A stretch of 64,000 nt of DNA from Haemaphysalis longicornis (taxonomy: Eukaryota > Arthropoda > Arachnida > Ixodida > Ixodidae), in contig CM023448.1 of assembly GCA_013339765.2 (NCBI GenBank), positions 25,434,551 to 25,498,550 of the forward strand, in the 5' to 3' direction. A model generated the notes under the pieces. It was given only the letters and a program-made list of their open reading frames with translations. It had not been told where the DNA came from and made no database searches. Position 1 is the first letter of the stretch. The number at the start of each line of letters is the position of its first letter. Position numbers and translations under genes: made by a program. Positions 54,705-64,000 of the stretch are shown here, one piece after another.

Positions 54705-55500
54705 CGGGGTAACGCCCTGCATTCCACAAAAACGAAGAGTTGGCGGAAGTCATAATACCATAAATGGAGAGGATGGGCAGGACGGACTTTTGAAAACAAA
54801 AAAGGAAAAACAGAAAAATATTTTTTAAACCAGAGTGATTCGACAAAATCAGAAGTTCTTCATCGGTGCTGGTTTTAATTATTGCCATGCGCTTTCCCTT
54901 CCAGACGGGCTTCTGTCAACCCCTGATTTCATCTTAAACATCACCCCACAATATCAAGAATTAATGGGAAATGTCTGCAAAAAATGCTAAAAAGAAATAA
55001 AACGCCAAAAGGGCAAGAAACCCTGTAACGCCCTGCATTTTAACAAAAATGGGGGCTTGGCAGAAGTCGCACATCTAAAATTTTACAAAAGTAATTGACA
55101 TAAGCAAGAATGTGCATCTTACACATATCCCGCAAAGCTGAAGAATAAACGGAAAAAGTCTTCAAAAGACTGATCAGAACACTAAAAAAAACTACCGGAA
55201 AAGGCGAAAAACCATGTAACGCCCACCACCTCCAGGAAGATGCGTTTTTGGCAGAAGATCAACCATTGATCTTTATAATCGCATAAACTGAGATACGATC
55301 GGAATTTCAAAATACAAAAAAAAACTGAGAAAAATACAGCAAACATAAATTAAACTAACTAGCAAATACAACAAACAATAAAACAAACAGTCTCCAACAG
55401 CACGTTTGAAATACGAAATAAACTGTAGCGAATAAGACGAAATGCTGTAGCGAAAACACGAAAAAAATATCCACAAAACTGCAGATTTGGCGGAAGTTCT
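54705..55500. repeat. Degenerate repeat field, TTGGC(A/G)GAAGT type
   Basis: AACGCCCTGCATT or similar and TTGGC(G/A)GAAG(T/A) recur near 54711-54745, 55025-55062, 55216-55252 and 55474-55495, each followed by AT-rich sequence with AGAAAAA-type tracts. Spacing varies (about 190 to 320 bases). It may be an old satellite or tandem LINE 3' region. Confidence 0.5.
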
Positions 55501-55653
55501 ACATTTATTCGTTTTAATAGCTTAAATGTATGTTATTGCTCCTAGAGAATTATGAGAACAATCAGAAAAATAGAAAACAATTTCAAAGAAAAGTGATCTG
55601 AGTAAATGAAATATCTGCACCTGATGAGGAGGATGATGATTTTGACGGTGTAA

Positions 55654-55697
55654 TTTGTTTGGCGCAGCGCCAGCTGGTGTAAAGAGCGCCAAACAAA
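55654..55697. repeat. 12-bp perfect hairpin
   Basis: TTTGTTTGGCGC and GCGCCAAACAAA form a perfect stem around a 20-base loop. It lies just upstream of sequence shared with the LINE 3' region at 50480-50550. Confidence 0.6.
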
Positions 55698-55749
55698 AAG
55701 TAGGTATTAAGAAACTACTAAACCAGTGAGCCATAATGATCGCAAAACA

Positions 55750-55830
55750 ATTAAAGGAAGTGGTGATGGCTGGTGTATAGGGTCAGTTTTGGTTATGCAT
55801 GATAGGAAATGAGGTTTAAAAAATTGGCTC
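55750..55830 (-). mobile_element. LINE 3' UTR fragment
   Basis: GTGGTGATGGCTGGTGTATAGGG and GGTTATGCATGATAGGAAAT match the 3' region of the minus-strand LINE at 50470-50550, so this is a second small piece of that family. Confidence 0.5.
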
Positions 55831-56669
55831 CAATCCACGTTGTGAAGGTGGTTGGAAATCAAAGCTTTAAACGACACCCACAACAACTGCTCATGCGACG
55901 TCCTTGAATTCAGACACATGGCGATACAAAGAGGGAAACCAGAGCTTCTACCAGCCGTTACCTGGAATTCGCGGGGGCGGGGTCCGGAACGCAGCAGCAG
56001 CGTCGGCCACTGCCCGGCTACTGCGGTGGACGCCGCCGATGTAGGCCGGTCGTGAGTCCAGTGAAAGAAAACAGAGAGGCGCGTCTTTCGAAGGGTGAGA
56101 CAGCGGAACCAAGCTGATGTGCCAGCTTGGATCTACACTACCGCGCGACCCAAGCGCGGGCACCGAAACAATTCGGCAGGTGAGCTTAGTGATTCCCATT
56201 TATACCAAATTAAACTAGTTAGTTTAGTAAGTCTGGGAATTGCGGGAATATTGAGGGAACATTTATAATCGCCACTATTCAGAACTAATGGCTACTTTAG
56301 CCTTTTGTAACACCTCTTAAAACACCACCGAATTGGTGATCACCAATTTAGAAAACGGCATCGCATTTGCGGCAAGCAGTGCATAAAAGGTAGCGTTTCT
56401 CTAGCGGCAGATGTCTGTATGTCGTCCGTACATTTTTTCCCCCTCCAAACCAATCTTGAATGTATGTTAGCTGTACGACCACCTAATTCCGTCGCTTGCG
56501 GGTTACCCAGGAGGTGCTGTCGAAAACGTTTATCAAACATGAAGCTGCACCAAAACAGGCCCGAATCAACCGTCGTTAAAGCAGACGAAAAAGCCGTACC
56601 GCCGACGCTGCCGCCGGTGATCAGGCACTTCCACGCGGGGACGCTGGGTAAATTCGCTGCGCCATCTCT
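55831..56669. other. No gene recognised; partly GC-rich
   Basis: GC-rich intervals at 55965-56050 and 56590-56660. A minus-strand open frame at 56340-56726 (128 codons) has no recognised domain and lacks an ATG that I can support with context. Confidence 0.35.
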
Positions 56670-57044
56670 AGTGTGATCCTTGAGTGAAGCCCTCCGCCCC
56701 CTTTCTCCCCCAGCCACCGCCTCCAACGCGTTGGGAGTTTGCTGTCCCGCACGCCCCGAAAGAACCGCTGCTGGTAAAGCTTGTCATGTCATATCATGTA
56801 ACACCAACGCCTTCTTTCAGTCATTTATTCCTCGGACGTCACAAGATTGGAACCGACTTCCCGGACTGATCGCCACAATCGAAGGCAACCATCAATTTCG
56901 TGCAGCACTAGCTAACATTGTATGATTAGGGCCCATCTATGTTTGTACTTATCTGCTTACTGCTTTCGTTGCTGCTTTCTAGTTTTGTGTACAACCTTGT
57001 AATGCACTCCCCTCTGAAATGTCTCTCGCCCTTGGGGGTACAAA

Positions 57045-57103
<59 letters not shown>

Positions 57104-57104
57104 A
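56670..57104 (+). mobile_element. LINE 3' end with (AAAT)n tail
   Basis: The frame ending at about 56925 encodes AFFQSFIPRTSQDWNRLPGL followed by FRAALANIV, the standard C-terminal tail of Jockey/CR1-like LINEs. A short 3' untranslated region follows, and then about 16 AAAT/AAATA units (57041-57104) as the element's tail. Everything upstream is missing. Confidence 0.7.
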
Positions 57105-57120
57105 CTTACTTACTTGCGAT

Positions 57121-57238
57121 GTCCCATTAGTGGGTAGAGAGGAAGTAGGAGAGGCTCTTGAAGGCACGACAAGTGGAAAATATGCAGGTGACCACCGCAT
57201 AACCGTGGATGTTACGAAGCAGGCCGAAGATTTTGTAC
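57121..57238 (+). mobile_element. RTE-type LINE, left part, interrupted
   Basis: The reading GREEVGEALEGTTSGKYAGD followed by HRITVDVTKQAEDFV is the start of the RTE reverse transcriptase domain. The frame ends at the LTR insertion point (GATTTTGTAC) and resumes at 60343 with an LEKL-type reading. The LINE is 5'-truncated beside the preceding (AAAT)n tail. Confidence 0.8.
57235..57238 (+). repeat. 4-bp target site duplication, left
   Basis: GTAC, repeated at 60339-60342 directly after the 3' LTR. A 4-bp duplication is within the range made by Gypsy-type integrases (4-6 bp). Confidence 0.85.
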
Positions 57239-57472
57239 TGTGAGCATTCGCGGCGTTACATTAATGAGATACGCAGTGCAAGCGATACCGCCACTATCAT
57301 GGCCAGTGTGAGCACTGAGGGATACGCTTCCCAATCTCTTGAACTGACGCCCCATCGCCATTACCATCTGTAAATAATCATCAGCATCATCGTCGGTCTC
57401 GCGCTTCCCGGTACGTTCGCTCCGAGGAGGACAATAAACGTCATCTCCGAGACCTCGTCCCTCACTCTCTCA
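57239..57472 (+). repeat. 5' LTR, 234 bp
   Basis: TGTGAGCATTCG to ACTCTCTCA. By hand count it differs from the 3' LTR at 9 of 234 positions (about 96% identical), with no length difference. ACAATAAACG near 57431 is a polyadenylation-type signal. No clear TATA box was seen. Confidence 0.93.
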
Positions 57473-57568
57473 AGTGGTGTTGTGTGCGCCTGATCCCGAC
57501 GTCTACCTCTCTTGGTCGCACCGCTGGAGCTACGGTCGGGTCGGCGTTTGGCGCTAGCAACCAGCACC

Positions 57569-58786
57569 ATGCAGCACGAGAGCAGCCGTAGTGCTACCAG
57601 CGCAGAAGCTCCTGTCCAGCCCGCCATTACTATCACCACTCACCAGCGCGATCCTCCGTTTTTCTACGGCCTCCGTGGTGAAGACGTGCACGAATGGCTC
57701 GATCAGTACAAAAGGGTAAGCTCCTTCAACCGCTGGGACGACACGTTCAAGCTACAGAACGTTGGTTTCTCCTTGAAGAAGGTGGCCGAGACATGGTACC
57801 ACAATAATGCGGGAGGATTCTCTGATTGGAGTAGCTTTACTCAGCAACTACGTCAGATTTTCGGCACGTCCTTTGCTAGTGCGGCTGGAGACAAAAAGAA
57901 ACTGGACGCCCGCATACAGCACCCGGAGGAAACCTACGCTTCGTACATAGAAGACGTCGTCGGACTGTGTCGTCGAGTTGACAAGGTCATGCCAGAGGCG
58001 GATAAGGTACGACACATCATGAAAGGAATCTCCTCTTTCGCTTTCAATGCCCTGGCGATACAAAATCCCACCACCATTGCAGAAGTGCGGGCGATATGCC
58101 AGCGCCTTGACAATCTGCAAGCTATTCGCCTCCAGCAGGATTCCTCGCCTACCTGCCCCTCTGGGAATGTGGAGCTCCGTGCTTTAATACGGGCTATCAT
58201 ACGCGAGGAGCTGCAGCAGCGTTACGCTCCCTGCCCCCAGAATGCTCCTGCCTGCGCACATGGACTGCGGGACGTGATCAAGGAAGAGCTGGCGTGTATG
58301 ACCAACATTCCCCAACCATGTCAGACTGCTCCACTACACATTCCCACATACTCAGAAGCTGCGCCCCGACCACACATTCCCGTGGAGCACATCGTACACC
58401 CGACTGCGTCCGCCCACTTGACCGCCCTCTCTGCGCCATCGATGCCGGCACCTTACTCGTCAACATGGCGACCGATGCGTGCTCCAGGCGACCGGCCTGT
58501 GTGCTTCTACTGCGGCATCAGAGGACACGTTTCCCATTTTTGCCGCAGACGCCAGCTAGATGAGCGACGAGGCTATGCCCCCTTCGAACGTGAAAACCGC
58601 TTCAGCTGCGCCCCCCGTCAGCGTGGGTACTCGCCCCCTCCAGGCCGCTCGTCTCCCTCTCCTGACGCCATGGACTATCCCCGCGATTCTCGCCCCGTTC
58701 GACGTCGTTCCCCTTCGCCATTCCGTCGGGCCTTGTCACCACTTCGACCTGTTACCAATGCCCCCAACCGACAACAGGAAAACTAG
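57569..58786 (+). CDS. gag: Gag of the Gypsy-type element
   Basis: The ATG at 57569 in the context CACCATGC is preferred; the open frame extends 57 bases further upstream without an ATG. About 405 residues. Residues around 40-110 form the retrotransposon gag domain (DPPFFYGLRGEDVHEWLDQY, then WYHNNAGGFSDWSSF). A canonical CCHC zinc knuckle, CFYCGIRGHVSHFC, lies at about residue 311, and an Arg/Ser/Pro-rich tail follows. It would form the particle and bind element RNA. The frame is intact, unlike pol. The stop at 58784-58786 is immediately preceded by GGAAAAC, and the protease frame is -1 relative to gag. Confidence 0.9.
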   Translation: MQHESSRSATSAEAPVQPAITITTHQRDPPFFYGLRGEDVHEWLDQYKRVSSFNRWDDTFKLQNVGFSLKKVAETWYHNNAGGFSDWSSFTQQLRQIFGTSFASAAGDKKKLDARIQHPEETYASYIEDVVGLCRRVDKVMPEADKVRHIMKGISSFAFNALAIQNPTTIAEVRAICQRLDNLQAIRLQQDSSPTCPSGNVELRALIRAIIREELQQRYAPCPQNAPACAHGLRDVIKEELACMTNIPQPCQTAPLHIPTYSEAAPRPHIPVEHIVHPTASAHLTALSAPSMPAPYSSTWRPMRAPGDRPVCFYCGIRGHVSHFCRRRQLDERRGYAPFERENRFSCAPRQRGYSPPPGRSSPSPDAMDYPRDSRPVRRRSPSPFRRALSPLRPVTNAPNRQQEN

Positions 58787-58789
58787 GTG

Positions 58790-59240
58790 CTGCAGTTTTT
58801 GGAGGGAAAACTGCATCACTTGGACCGACCACAATTCCTCCTGAACTACCGGCTAATATGCTGTCTGTTGTTGTCGAAGGTATTCAAGTGGAAGCATTAG
58901 CTGACAATGGGGCTACAATTTCAGTGATTTGTGCTAATCTGTGTTGGGGTCTCAGAAAAGTCAAGACTCCTTATTCCGGTCCTTGTTTACGTGGTGCCAA
59001 TGACAATGACATCTAGCCCACTGCTTTTTGTACCGTGCGTGTCTCGATAGGACGAATTCGCCATTCCATCCAGTGTGCAGTTATTTCACCATGTGCCCAT
59101 GACCTCATTCTCGGATGGGACTTTCTTGCCTCTGCCTCTGCCCTTATCTCCCGTCGTCGCCCGGCCATCCGTATTGCTGACACACAATATCTCAGTTGTC
59201 CAGACGTGCCATACCCCACCCTGAAGTTGAATTCCGATCA
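58790..59240 (+). pseudogene. Retropepsin (protease) remnant of pol
   Basis: In the -1 frame after gag, VEALADNGATISVI corresponds to the catalytic loop, but the usual Asp-Thr/Ser-Gly is Asp-Asn-Gly. A stop codon interrupts at about 59015, then the same frame gives SPCAHDLILGWDFLASAS, the C-terminal ILGxDFL signature. The reading continues towards 59376 after a frame change near 59200-59250. It is not expected to be active. Confidence 0.75.
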
Positions 59241-59750
59241 CGATTGGAAGCAGGTTGTGAAGGCTTTCTATCCGTTTCTTCGGACGCATTTGCCGACGGT
59301 GATGTTTTGGCGGTACCGTCCACTCGATTTCTGCCACAAGGAATTGCCATCGCACCATGCCTCCTTCGGTTTGTGAGTGGGTCTGCAGTCCTGGCTGCTT
59401 TCAACACCACAAATGAACCCATTCTGTTGTCTGAAGGAACTACCATAGCTTCGGTGGCTGATAGCAGTCCTGCTTCAGTGGTTTCCAGTGGCACGTCCCC
59501 TTCAATTAGCACACTGATGGCTGTGCCAGCGGATATGTCAGCTCTTACTGCCACGCTCAGTCCCGACCTTACACCTACTCAGGCCAAGCTACTACTCGAT
59601 GTTCTGGCCAAGCACGGCGATTCATTTGACGTTCATTCATCTGGTCTCACACATACTACTGCAACAGAGCACCGCTTTGACATGGACGGGTCAGCCGTGA
59701 TTCGACGCAGACCATACCGCGTCTCCTCGTCTGAGCGCCACGCGGATCGC
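59196..59750 (+). pseudogene. Pol linker before reverse transcriptase, ends at deletion
   Basis: The frame encodes a spacer rich in Ser/Thr/Ala and then DLTPTQAKLLLDVLAKHGDS, HRFDMDGSAVI and RRRPYRVSSSERH, the segment that leads into reverse transcriptase. The RT palm never appears; from about 59740 the sequence switches to the integrase end. Confidence 0.8.
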
Positions 59751-59763
59751 TCACTGTCGACGG

Positions 59764-60060
59764 ATGGCACGACTTCACACGGATTCGAGTCAGCAAGAAC
59801 GGAAGGCAAGATACGACGCATCACATCGTTCGGTTAAGTTCTGCAAAGGGGATGAGGTGCTACTTTGCACTCCGATTCGCCCATCAGGCCTCTGTGAAAA
59901 GTTTCTTCACAGGTACCTAGGTCCCTACGTCATCGTCGAACAAGTTTCTCCCGTCATTTATCGGGTTTCTCCAGTGGATATCCCAACGGACCGTCGCTGC
60001 CGTGGAACAGAAATAGTGCATGTCTCCCGCTTGAAGCGTTTCAACCGTCGCCAACCATAA
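59764..60060 (+). pseudogene. Integrase C-terminal fragment (GPY/F module)
   Basis: About 98 residues: QQERKARYDASHRSVKF, then CKGDEVLLCTPIRPSGLCEK, FLHRYLGPYVIVEQVSPVIY and a final HVSRLKRFNRRQP with a stop at 60058-60060. KFLHRYLGPYVI is the GPY/F module of Gypsy integrases. The zinc-binding and DDE catalytic domains are missing. Confidence 0.88.
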
Positions 60061-60104
60061 CCGCCGGCGGCCAGGCGGCCGCCTTCAGCCGAGGGGGGAA
60101 AATG

Positions 60105-60338
60105 TGTGAGCATTCGTGGCGTTACATTATTGGGATACGCAGTGCAAGCGATACCGCCACTATCATGGCCAGTGTGAGCACTGAGGGATACACTTCCCAA
60201 TCTCTTGAACTGACGCCCCATCGCTATTACCATCTGTAAATAATCATCAGCATCATCGTCGGTCTTGCGCTTCCCGGTACGTTCGCTCCGAGGAGGACAA
60301 TAAACGTCGTCTCCGAGACCTCGTCCCTTACTCTATCA
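60105..60338 (+). repeat. 3' LTR, 234 bp
   Basis: TGTGAGCATTCG to ACTCTATCA, preceded by the polypurine tract and followed by the duplicated GTAC. Confidence 0.93.
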
Positions 60339-60342
60339 GTAC

Positions 60343-61660
60343 TGGAAAAGCTTGCTATACTTTTTTCGAATTGCTTGAAAACTCAAACAGTTCACGTAGC
60401 CTGAAAAAACGCCAACATTATTCTGATTTATAAGAAGGGAGATAACAAGAACCTCAAGAATTACAAACCCATCAGCTTGCTCTCAGCTGTTTACAAGCTG
60501 TTTATCAAAGTTACAGTTAGCTGAATAGGTGACAGCCTGGATCTCCAACAACCGAGAAAGCAGGATGGGTACAGGAAGCGGTACTCAACCATGTGTCACA
60601 TTCATGTTCTCAATCAACTGATAGAAACATCCGAAAAATCAACTACGCCCCTTGACATGGCATTTAGAGACTATTAGAAATCGTTTGATGCTGTACTCAC
60701 CGGAGCCGTGCTAGAACCCCTAAAATACGACGGAATCGATTAGACCAACGTCATAGTTTTGAAGACATATAAGGAATGCACAGGAAACATAAGCCTCCTA
60801 AAGCAAAGCGTAAATTCCCGATTCCAACAGGAGTGAGATGGGGAGATACCATCACCCCGCCATTATTCACAGCTTCTCTGGAGGTTGTATTTCGAAATCT
60901 CGACTGGGAAAACATAAAACATAGGATAACTTGAGAATAATTGAGCCATTTGAAGATTGCGGACGCCATAGTCGTGCTCAGTGAGACTCCAGAACCGCTG
61001 CACTCACAAAGCACTCCCGTGGGCTAAAAATTATCAGGAAAAAATCTTAAGTAATACGAAATGCCCAGTCCAAAAACTCCCTTTTCAGCTTAGGAAACAA
61101 AATGCTAGAAGTAACAGAATAAACTACTTCGGGCAGACGGTTAGTGCCGATCCCAACCACGAAAAGGAAATCCGTCCCATAATAGGTTTGGGCTTGGGAG
61201 CACTTGTAAAGCCCGCCGAAATAATCAAAAGTAAGCTACCCCTCTCGCTCAAAAGAAAAATCTGCACCCGGTGCACACTGCGGTTATGTAATACGGAGCT
61301 GAAACATGGCGCCTTACTAACGCAAATCCATGTTCGCTGAACGGGCCATAGAACGGGGCTACCTGGATCAAAGAACAAATTAGAGTAGAAGATATCGTAG
61401 TTCAGAGAAAGAAAAAGAAATGCAGTCACGGGGGCCATGTAGTGAGACGTGCGGGCAACCGGTGGACAATTAGTGTACCAGAGTGGATATCAAGAGATGT
61501 GTCCCGAAAAAGGGGAAGGCCATTGTCCCCATGGAGGAATGAAATATCGAAATTGGGTGGTAAACTGTGAAGTCGAGCACCGCAGGACAGAATAGGTTGC
61601 AGGTCAATGGGAGAGGCCTTCATCCTTCAGTGTACCTGAGTACGCTAATGATGGTGATGA
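60343..61660 (+). mobile_element. RTE-type LINE, right part
   Basis: This continues the RT domain interrupted at 57238: NANIILIYKKGDNKNLKNYK and PISLLSAVYKLFIKVTV, then decayed palm segments (FRDY-KSFDAVLTGAVLEPLK), GVRWGDTITPPLF, a degraded LRIADAIVVLSE where YADD would be, NYFGQTVSADPNHEKEI, and the usual RTE ending with RRAGNRWT and VSRKRGRPLSPWRNEI. The coding part closes near 61570 and the element ends around 61660 in ATGGTGATGAG. Several stops and frameshifts are present. Distance from the left part is accounted for by the LTR element. Confidence 0.85.
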
Positions 61661-63897
61661 GTATGAGGGGGTGTGTTGGCCAGTTGGTCCTCGTTGGATG
61701 TCAGCAGGTGTGTCAAGATTGTAGCGCACCTTAAAATGCCAGGGTGGCAAAAATAGTCCCCAGGCCCCAAAGCAGCGGCTCTTAGACCAGGTGTATAAAT
61801 TCAGACAGTTAAAACTTGACATTGAATTTCTTGATTCTGGTGTGGTCTAGCCCTTCATTGATTATTGAGAGCCTTACGCTAACCCTTCACCCACTTTTAG
61901 TTAAGTGACACAATGTCGGCGACGCAGTAAAATCAGGCGGGAGAGTCTCTTTGACGTAAGCAGCGGATGAGGTTGCGACCGTACCTGCCGAGGGTTCGGG
62001 TGCCGAAGGGGCGTAGAAAAAGCTTCGTTGCGCCGGCTCCGCGCGTACGGACATCACGTATCTTTTCTTTTGTCTCACCGTAGTATCATTATAATCATCA
62101 CCATTCACAAGAGCACACTAGGTGCACTGAAGCATGAAGTATCATCGTCCATCTTTCCCCCCATTTATTTGCAGCTGCTTCGTAATCAAGGTACAGGCGA
62201 GCCCTTCTACATGGCTGCATCAGTAGTAGTTTTAGGTTGGCAACCATGAAGCACTTCCGCGTACGCTGAAGAACACGGCTAATAGTGGACGGCAAGAATC
62301 TGCGAGAAAACAAAAAAAATGAGCCTAATAATTTAGCGCTTACAACGCTTGCCTGTCCGCTAGTACACAAAATATCCAATGGAACAAGAATAATGATGAC
62401 ACCATCGTAATAAGATGGCGTCGGAGACGAAATGTTTACAATGCAAACTTTTGCGGAAACATGCGCACATGCGTGACCTTTCAGGGCTACTATGCGCAAA
62501 CGTGCCCACTCTACTTACTGTTTGCGAGTATACGTTGTGCCTTTTTCGTCCGTTTCGTCTCTTTCATCTTTTCTTTTCTCTTTTCGTCTCCTTCGTCTTT
62601 TTATTGCCATCCGACAGTCATACAATGTACAATATGTTAGGTGCGCATTTCTGGTGCCTTTGTGGGGATGAATTCGAGGCTGTGTTCTTTTGTTGTTTTG
62701 TTTCGTAGCATGGTCAAACGGTGACTAAGCTGTGTGAAGGCTAAACGTGCCGTGTGTTTCGCTTTCCTGTGGTTTGTGTTTTCTTCTATTTTATTCTAAA
62801 TATAATGAAGTAGCCTTCGCAGCCGGGAAGCACTATACATATCACCCAGCAATCGCGTTGCTTCGTCGCAAGCGTGAACGGGTCTCTACAGTGCGGAAAG
62901 TAGTACAGTGGCACTGCAGCTGATACAAAGGAAACTGTAGGTGAACTTTTTAAGCACCGCACCTGCGCACTGAAGGTAGTTCTCTTTTACACCCCCGTCG
63001 CTGCTCGGAGACTGCTCTGCAGACACGTTCACCAGCCGCGCCCGCAGCAGACGCCGGAACAATAACTCCCTTCTCCCGCGGGACTAAGGCCGGCAGTTAC
63101 ATAGCATCACATTGGAAGAAAAAGTGGCCAAAACGAACGCTAGGCTCTTAAAAACCACGAGAAGCCCTAGATTATGCGCGGAACAGATCAAAACAGTGCC
63201 CAAATTGCAATTTCACCATGTAAATAGCTGCTAAATACAAGATTTAAAAACTGTTCGAATGTCTCCCAGCTCAGTCAGGGCGTCAAGCACTTTCTGCAAG
63301 CAATTGTTGACGTCTGGCGCCAAGCGCCAGCAAAATGCCAAAATATTTGGTGCTTTTATAAGCCTGCTCAGAGCAGCTGTGAGCAGCTCTAAGCAGTGCA
63401 AAATTCCTCTCGCCATACACTTTTTATTGGCGAATAAAATACGAAGCAGCTTGTAGGTGCTCCGAACTGTTTTTAGCAGACAAATAAAACAGACCCAATC
63501 ACAGCTATCATGGGCCAACAAAATTAACAACGAAACATGCACACTTCGTTCTCATTGTATTTGACAAATACACCGATGCCCCAACTTCCCTCACCCGTCT
63601 TTAAAGCCCAAAAAGCGTAGGTAGGCACTCTCTGACAGCGAAGTAGTATATTACAGCGAAGCAGTAAACACCCCAGTTTTTCGTTCCGGTGAAGCCTCTT
63701 TACTGTGCAACGCTTCTATGCTCCTCCTCGCCACCGCCGATTCCCCGTCCACTACCGACGCTTCTTCACAAGTTGCGTCATCGGACAATAACGAAGCCAG
63801 CGCCGTCGCCAGCAGTTGCACTGTGAACTAGTTCTGCGACGGACGCGTGTCTTGCGCTCGCAGACAGAAAAGCGGGAATTCAAATTCCGGTTACCTG
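61661..63897. other. No gene recognised
   Basis: Mixed noncoding sequence. A pyrimidine-rich tract (TTTCGTC/TTTC) lies at 62545-62610. A GC-richer segment at 63715-63850 has short Ser/Ala/Thr-rich frames without recognisable identity. No splice-supported exon was seen. Confidence 0.35.
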
Positions 63898-64000
63898 GGT
63901 TTAACGCGGGTTTAACGCACCGAAGTCTGCACCAGGGTATGAGGAATGGCGTAGTGGAAATGCTCCTTAATTATGTTGACCACCTGAGGATGTTCCATGT
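63898..64000 (-). mobile_element. Ruka-type SINE, cut by the window end
   Basis: GGGTTTAACGC, GAGGAATGGCGTAGTGGAA and TGTTGACCACCTGAGGATG match the Ruka body as read on the minus strand in the copy at 12399. The rest lies beyond the window. Confidence 0.75.

Larger units (their letters stand above)
57239..60338 (+). mobile_element. Gypsy-type (Ty3) LTR retrotransposon, internally deleted
   Basis: A 3.1-kb element with two 234-bp LTRs beginning TGTGAGC and ending CA, a 4-bp GTAC duplication, gag with zinc knuckle, a protease remnant, the start of the pre-RT linker, the integrase C-terminal module, and a purine-rich tract GAGGGGGGAAAATG at 60091-60104 just before the 3' LTR. Reverse transcriptase, RNase H and the integrase catalytic core are absent. 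It could only have moved with enzymes supplied by a related element. Confidence 0.93.

Noticed and set aside
56340..56726. 128-codon minus-strand frame as a gene
   Set aside because: No domain, no splice support, and it overlaps GC-rich noncoding sequence; the opposite strand is similarly open.
57512..57568. Gag start at 57512
   Set aside because: That codon is TTG. The first ATG in frame, with good context, is at 57569.
57239..60338. Endogenous retrovirus with an envelope gene
   Set aside because: Only gag and pol remnants are present between the LTRs; the integrase end runs directly into the polypurine tract with no room for an envelope gene.

Overview
This is nuclear DNA of a hard tick (Ixodida, probably Metastriata). 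The evidence is at least four copies of the tRNA-derived tick SINE known as Ruka, a mixture of RTE, Jockey/CR1-like and RNase H-bearing LINE debris, many small palindromic DNA elements, long microsatellites, and a split gene with GT-AG introns. There are no bacterial operons, no CRISPR array and no rRNA. A 100-base run of N at 39917-40016 is an assembly gap.

Only one host protein-coding gene is well supported. It lies on the minus strand from about 30343 to 20396 and encodes a secreted CAP-superfamily (antigen 5 / SCP/TAPS) protein. Eight exons can be placed by splice sites and matching phase. Both diagnostic CAP motifs are cut by introns and reappear when the exons are joined. The last exon(s) and the stop codon were not found.

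The rest is layered mobile DNA. 1-6.8 kb: unique or low-complexity sequence, a possible GC-rich first exon at 1.2-1.6 kb, two related degenerate tandem-repeat fields, a CA microsatellite and a tRNA-like SINE. 6.8-17.7 kb: one copy (A) of a long noncoding repeat, broken by a 4.1 kb hAT-like element that itself holds a Ruka, a LINE 3' end, a SINE-like block and a 2 kb TA-flanked inverted-repeat element. 17.8-19 kb: LINE and RTE 3' ends. 20.4-30.4 kb: the CAP gene, whose introns hold palindromes, a Ruka, a (GAGT)n array and a TTAA-flanked MITE inserted inside another copy of itself. 33.2-36.4 kb: a trinucleotide array and a LINE with a YADD box. 37.3-39.9 kb: the less interrupted copy (B) of the long repeat, including a conserved CRE plus TATA promoter-like block. 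40.2-42.7 kb: a decayed LINE. 47.7-51.6 kb: a foldback element and two minus-strand LINEs. 52.3-53.3 kb: a duplicated module, one copy of which carries a 67-bp palindrome. 56.7-61.7 kb: a LINE tail followed by an RTE LINE split by a 3.1 kb Gypsy-type LTR retrotransposon. That element is complete at its ends but has lost reverse transcriptase, RNase H and most of integrase. The window ends inside another Ruka.

The genes do not form a pathway. The interest lies in the CAP gene structure, the readable order of insertions, and several short palindromic or long noncoding repeat families that I cannot assign to a named family. All reading was by eye; percentages are hand counts where given.
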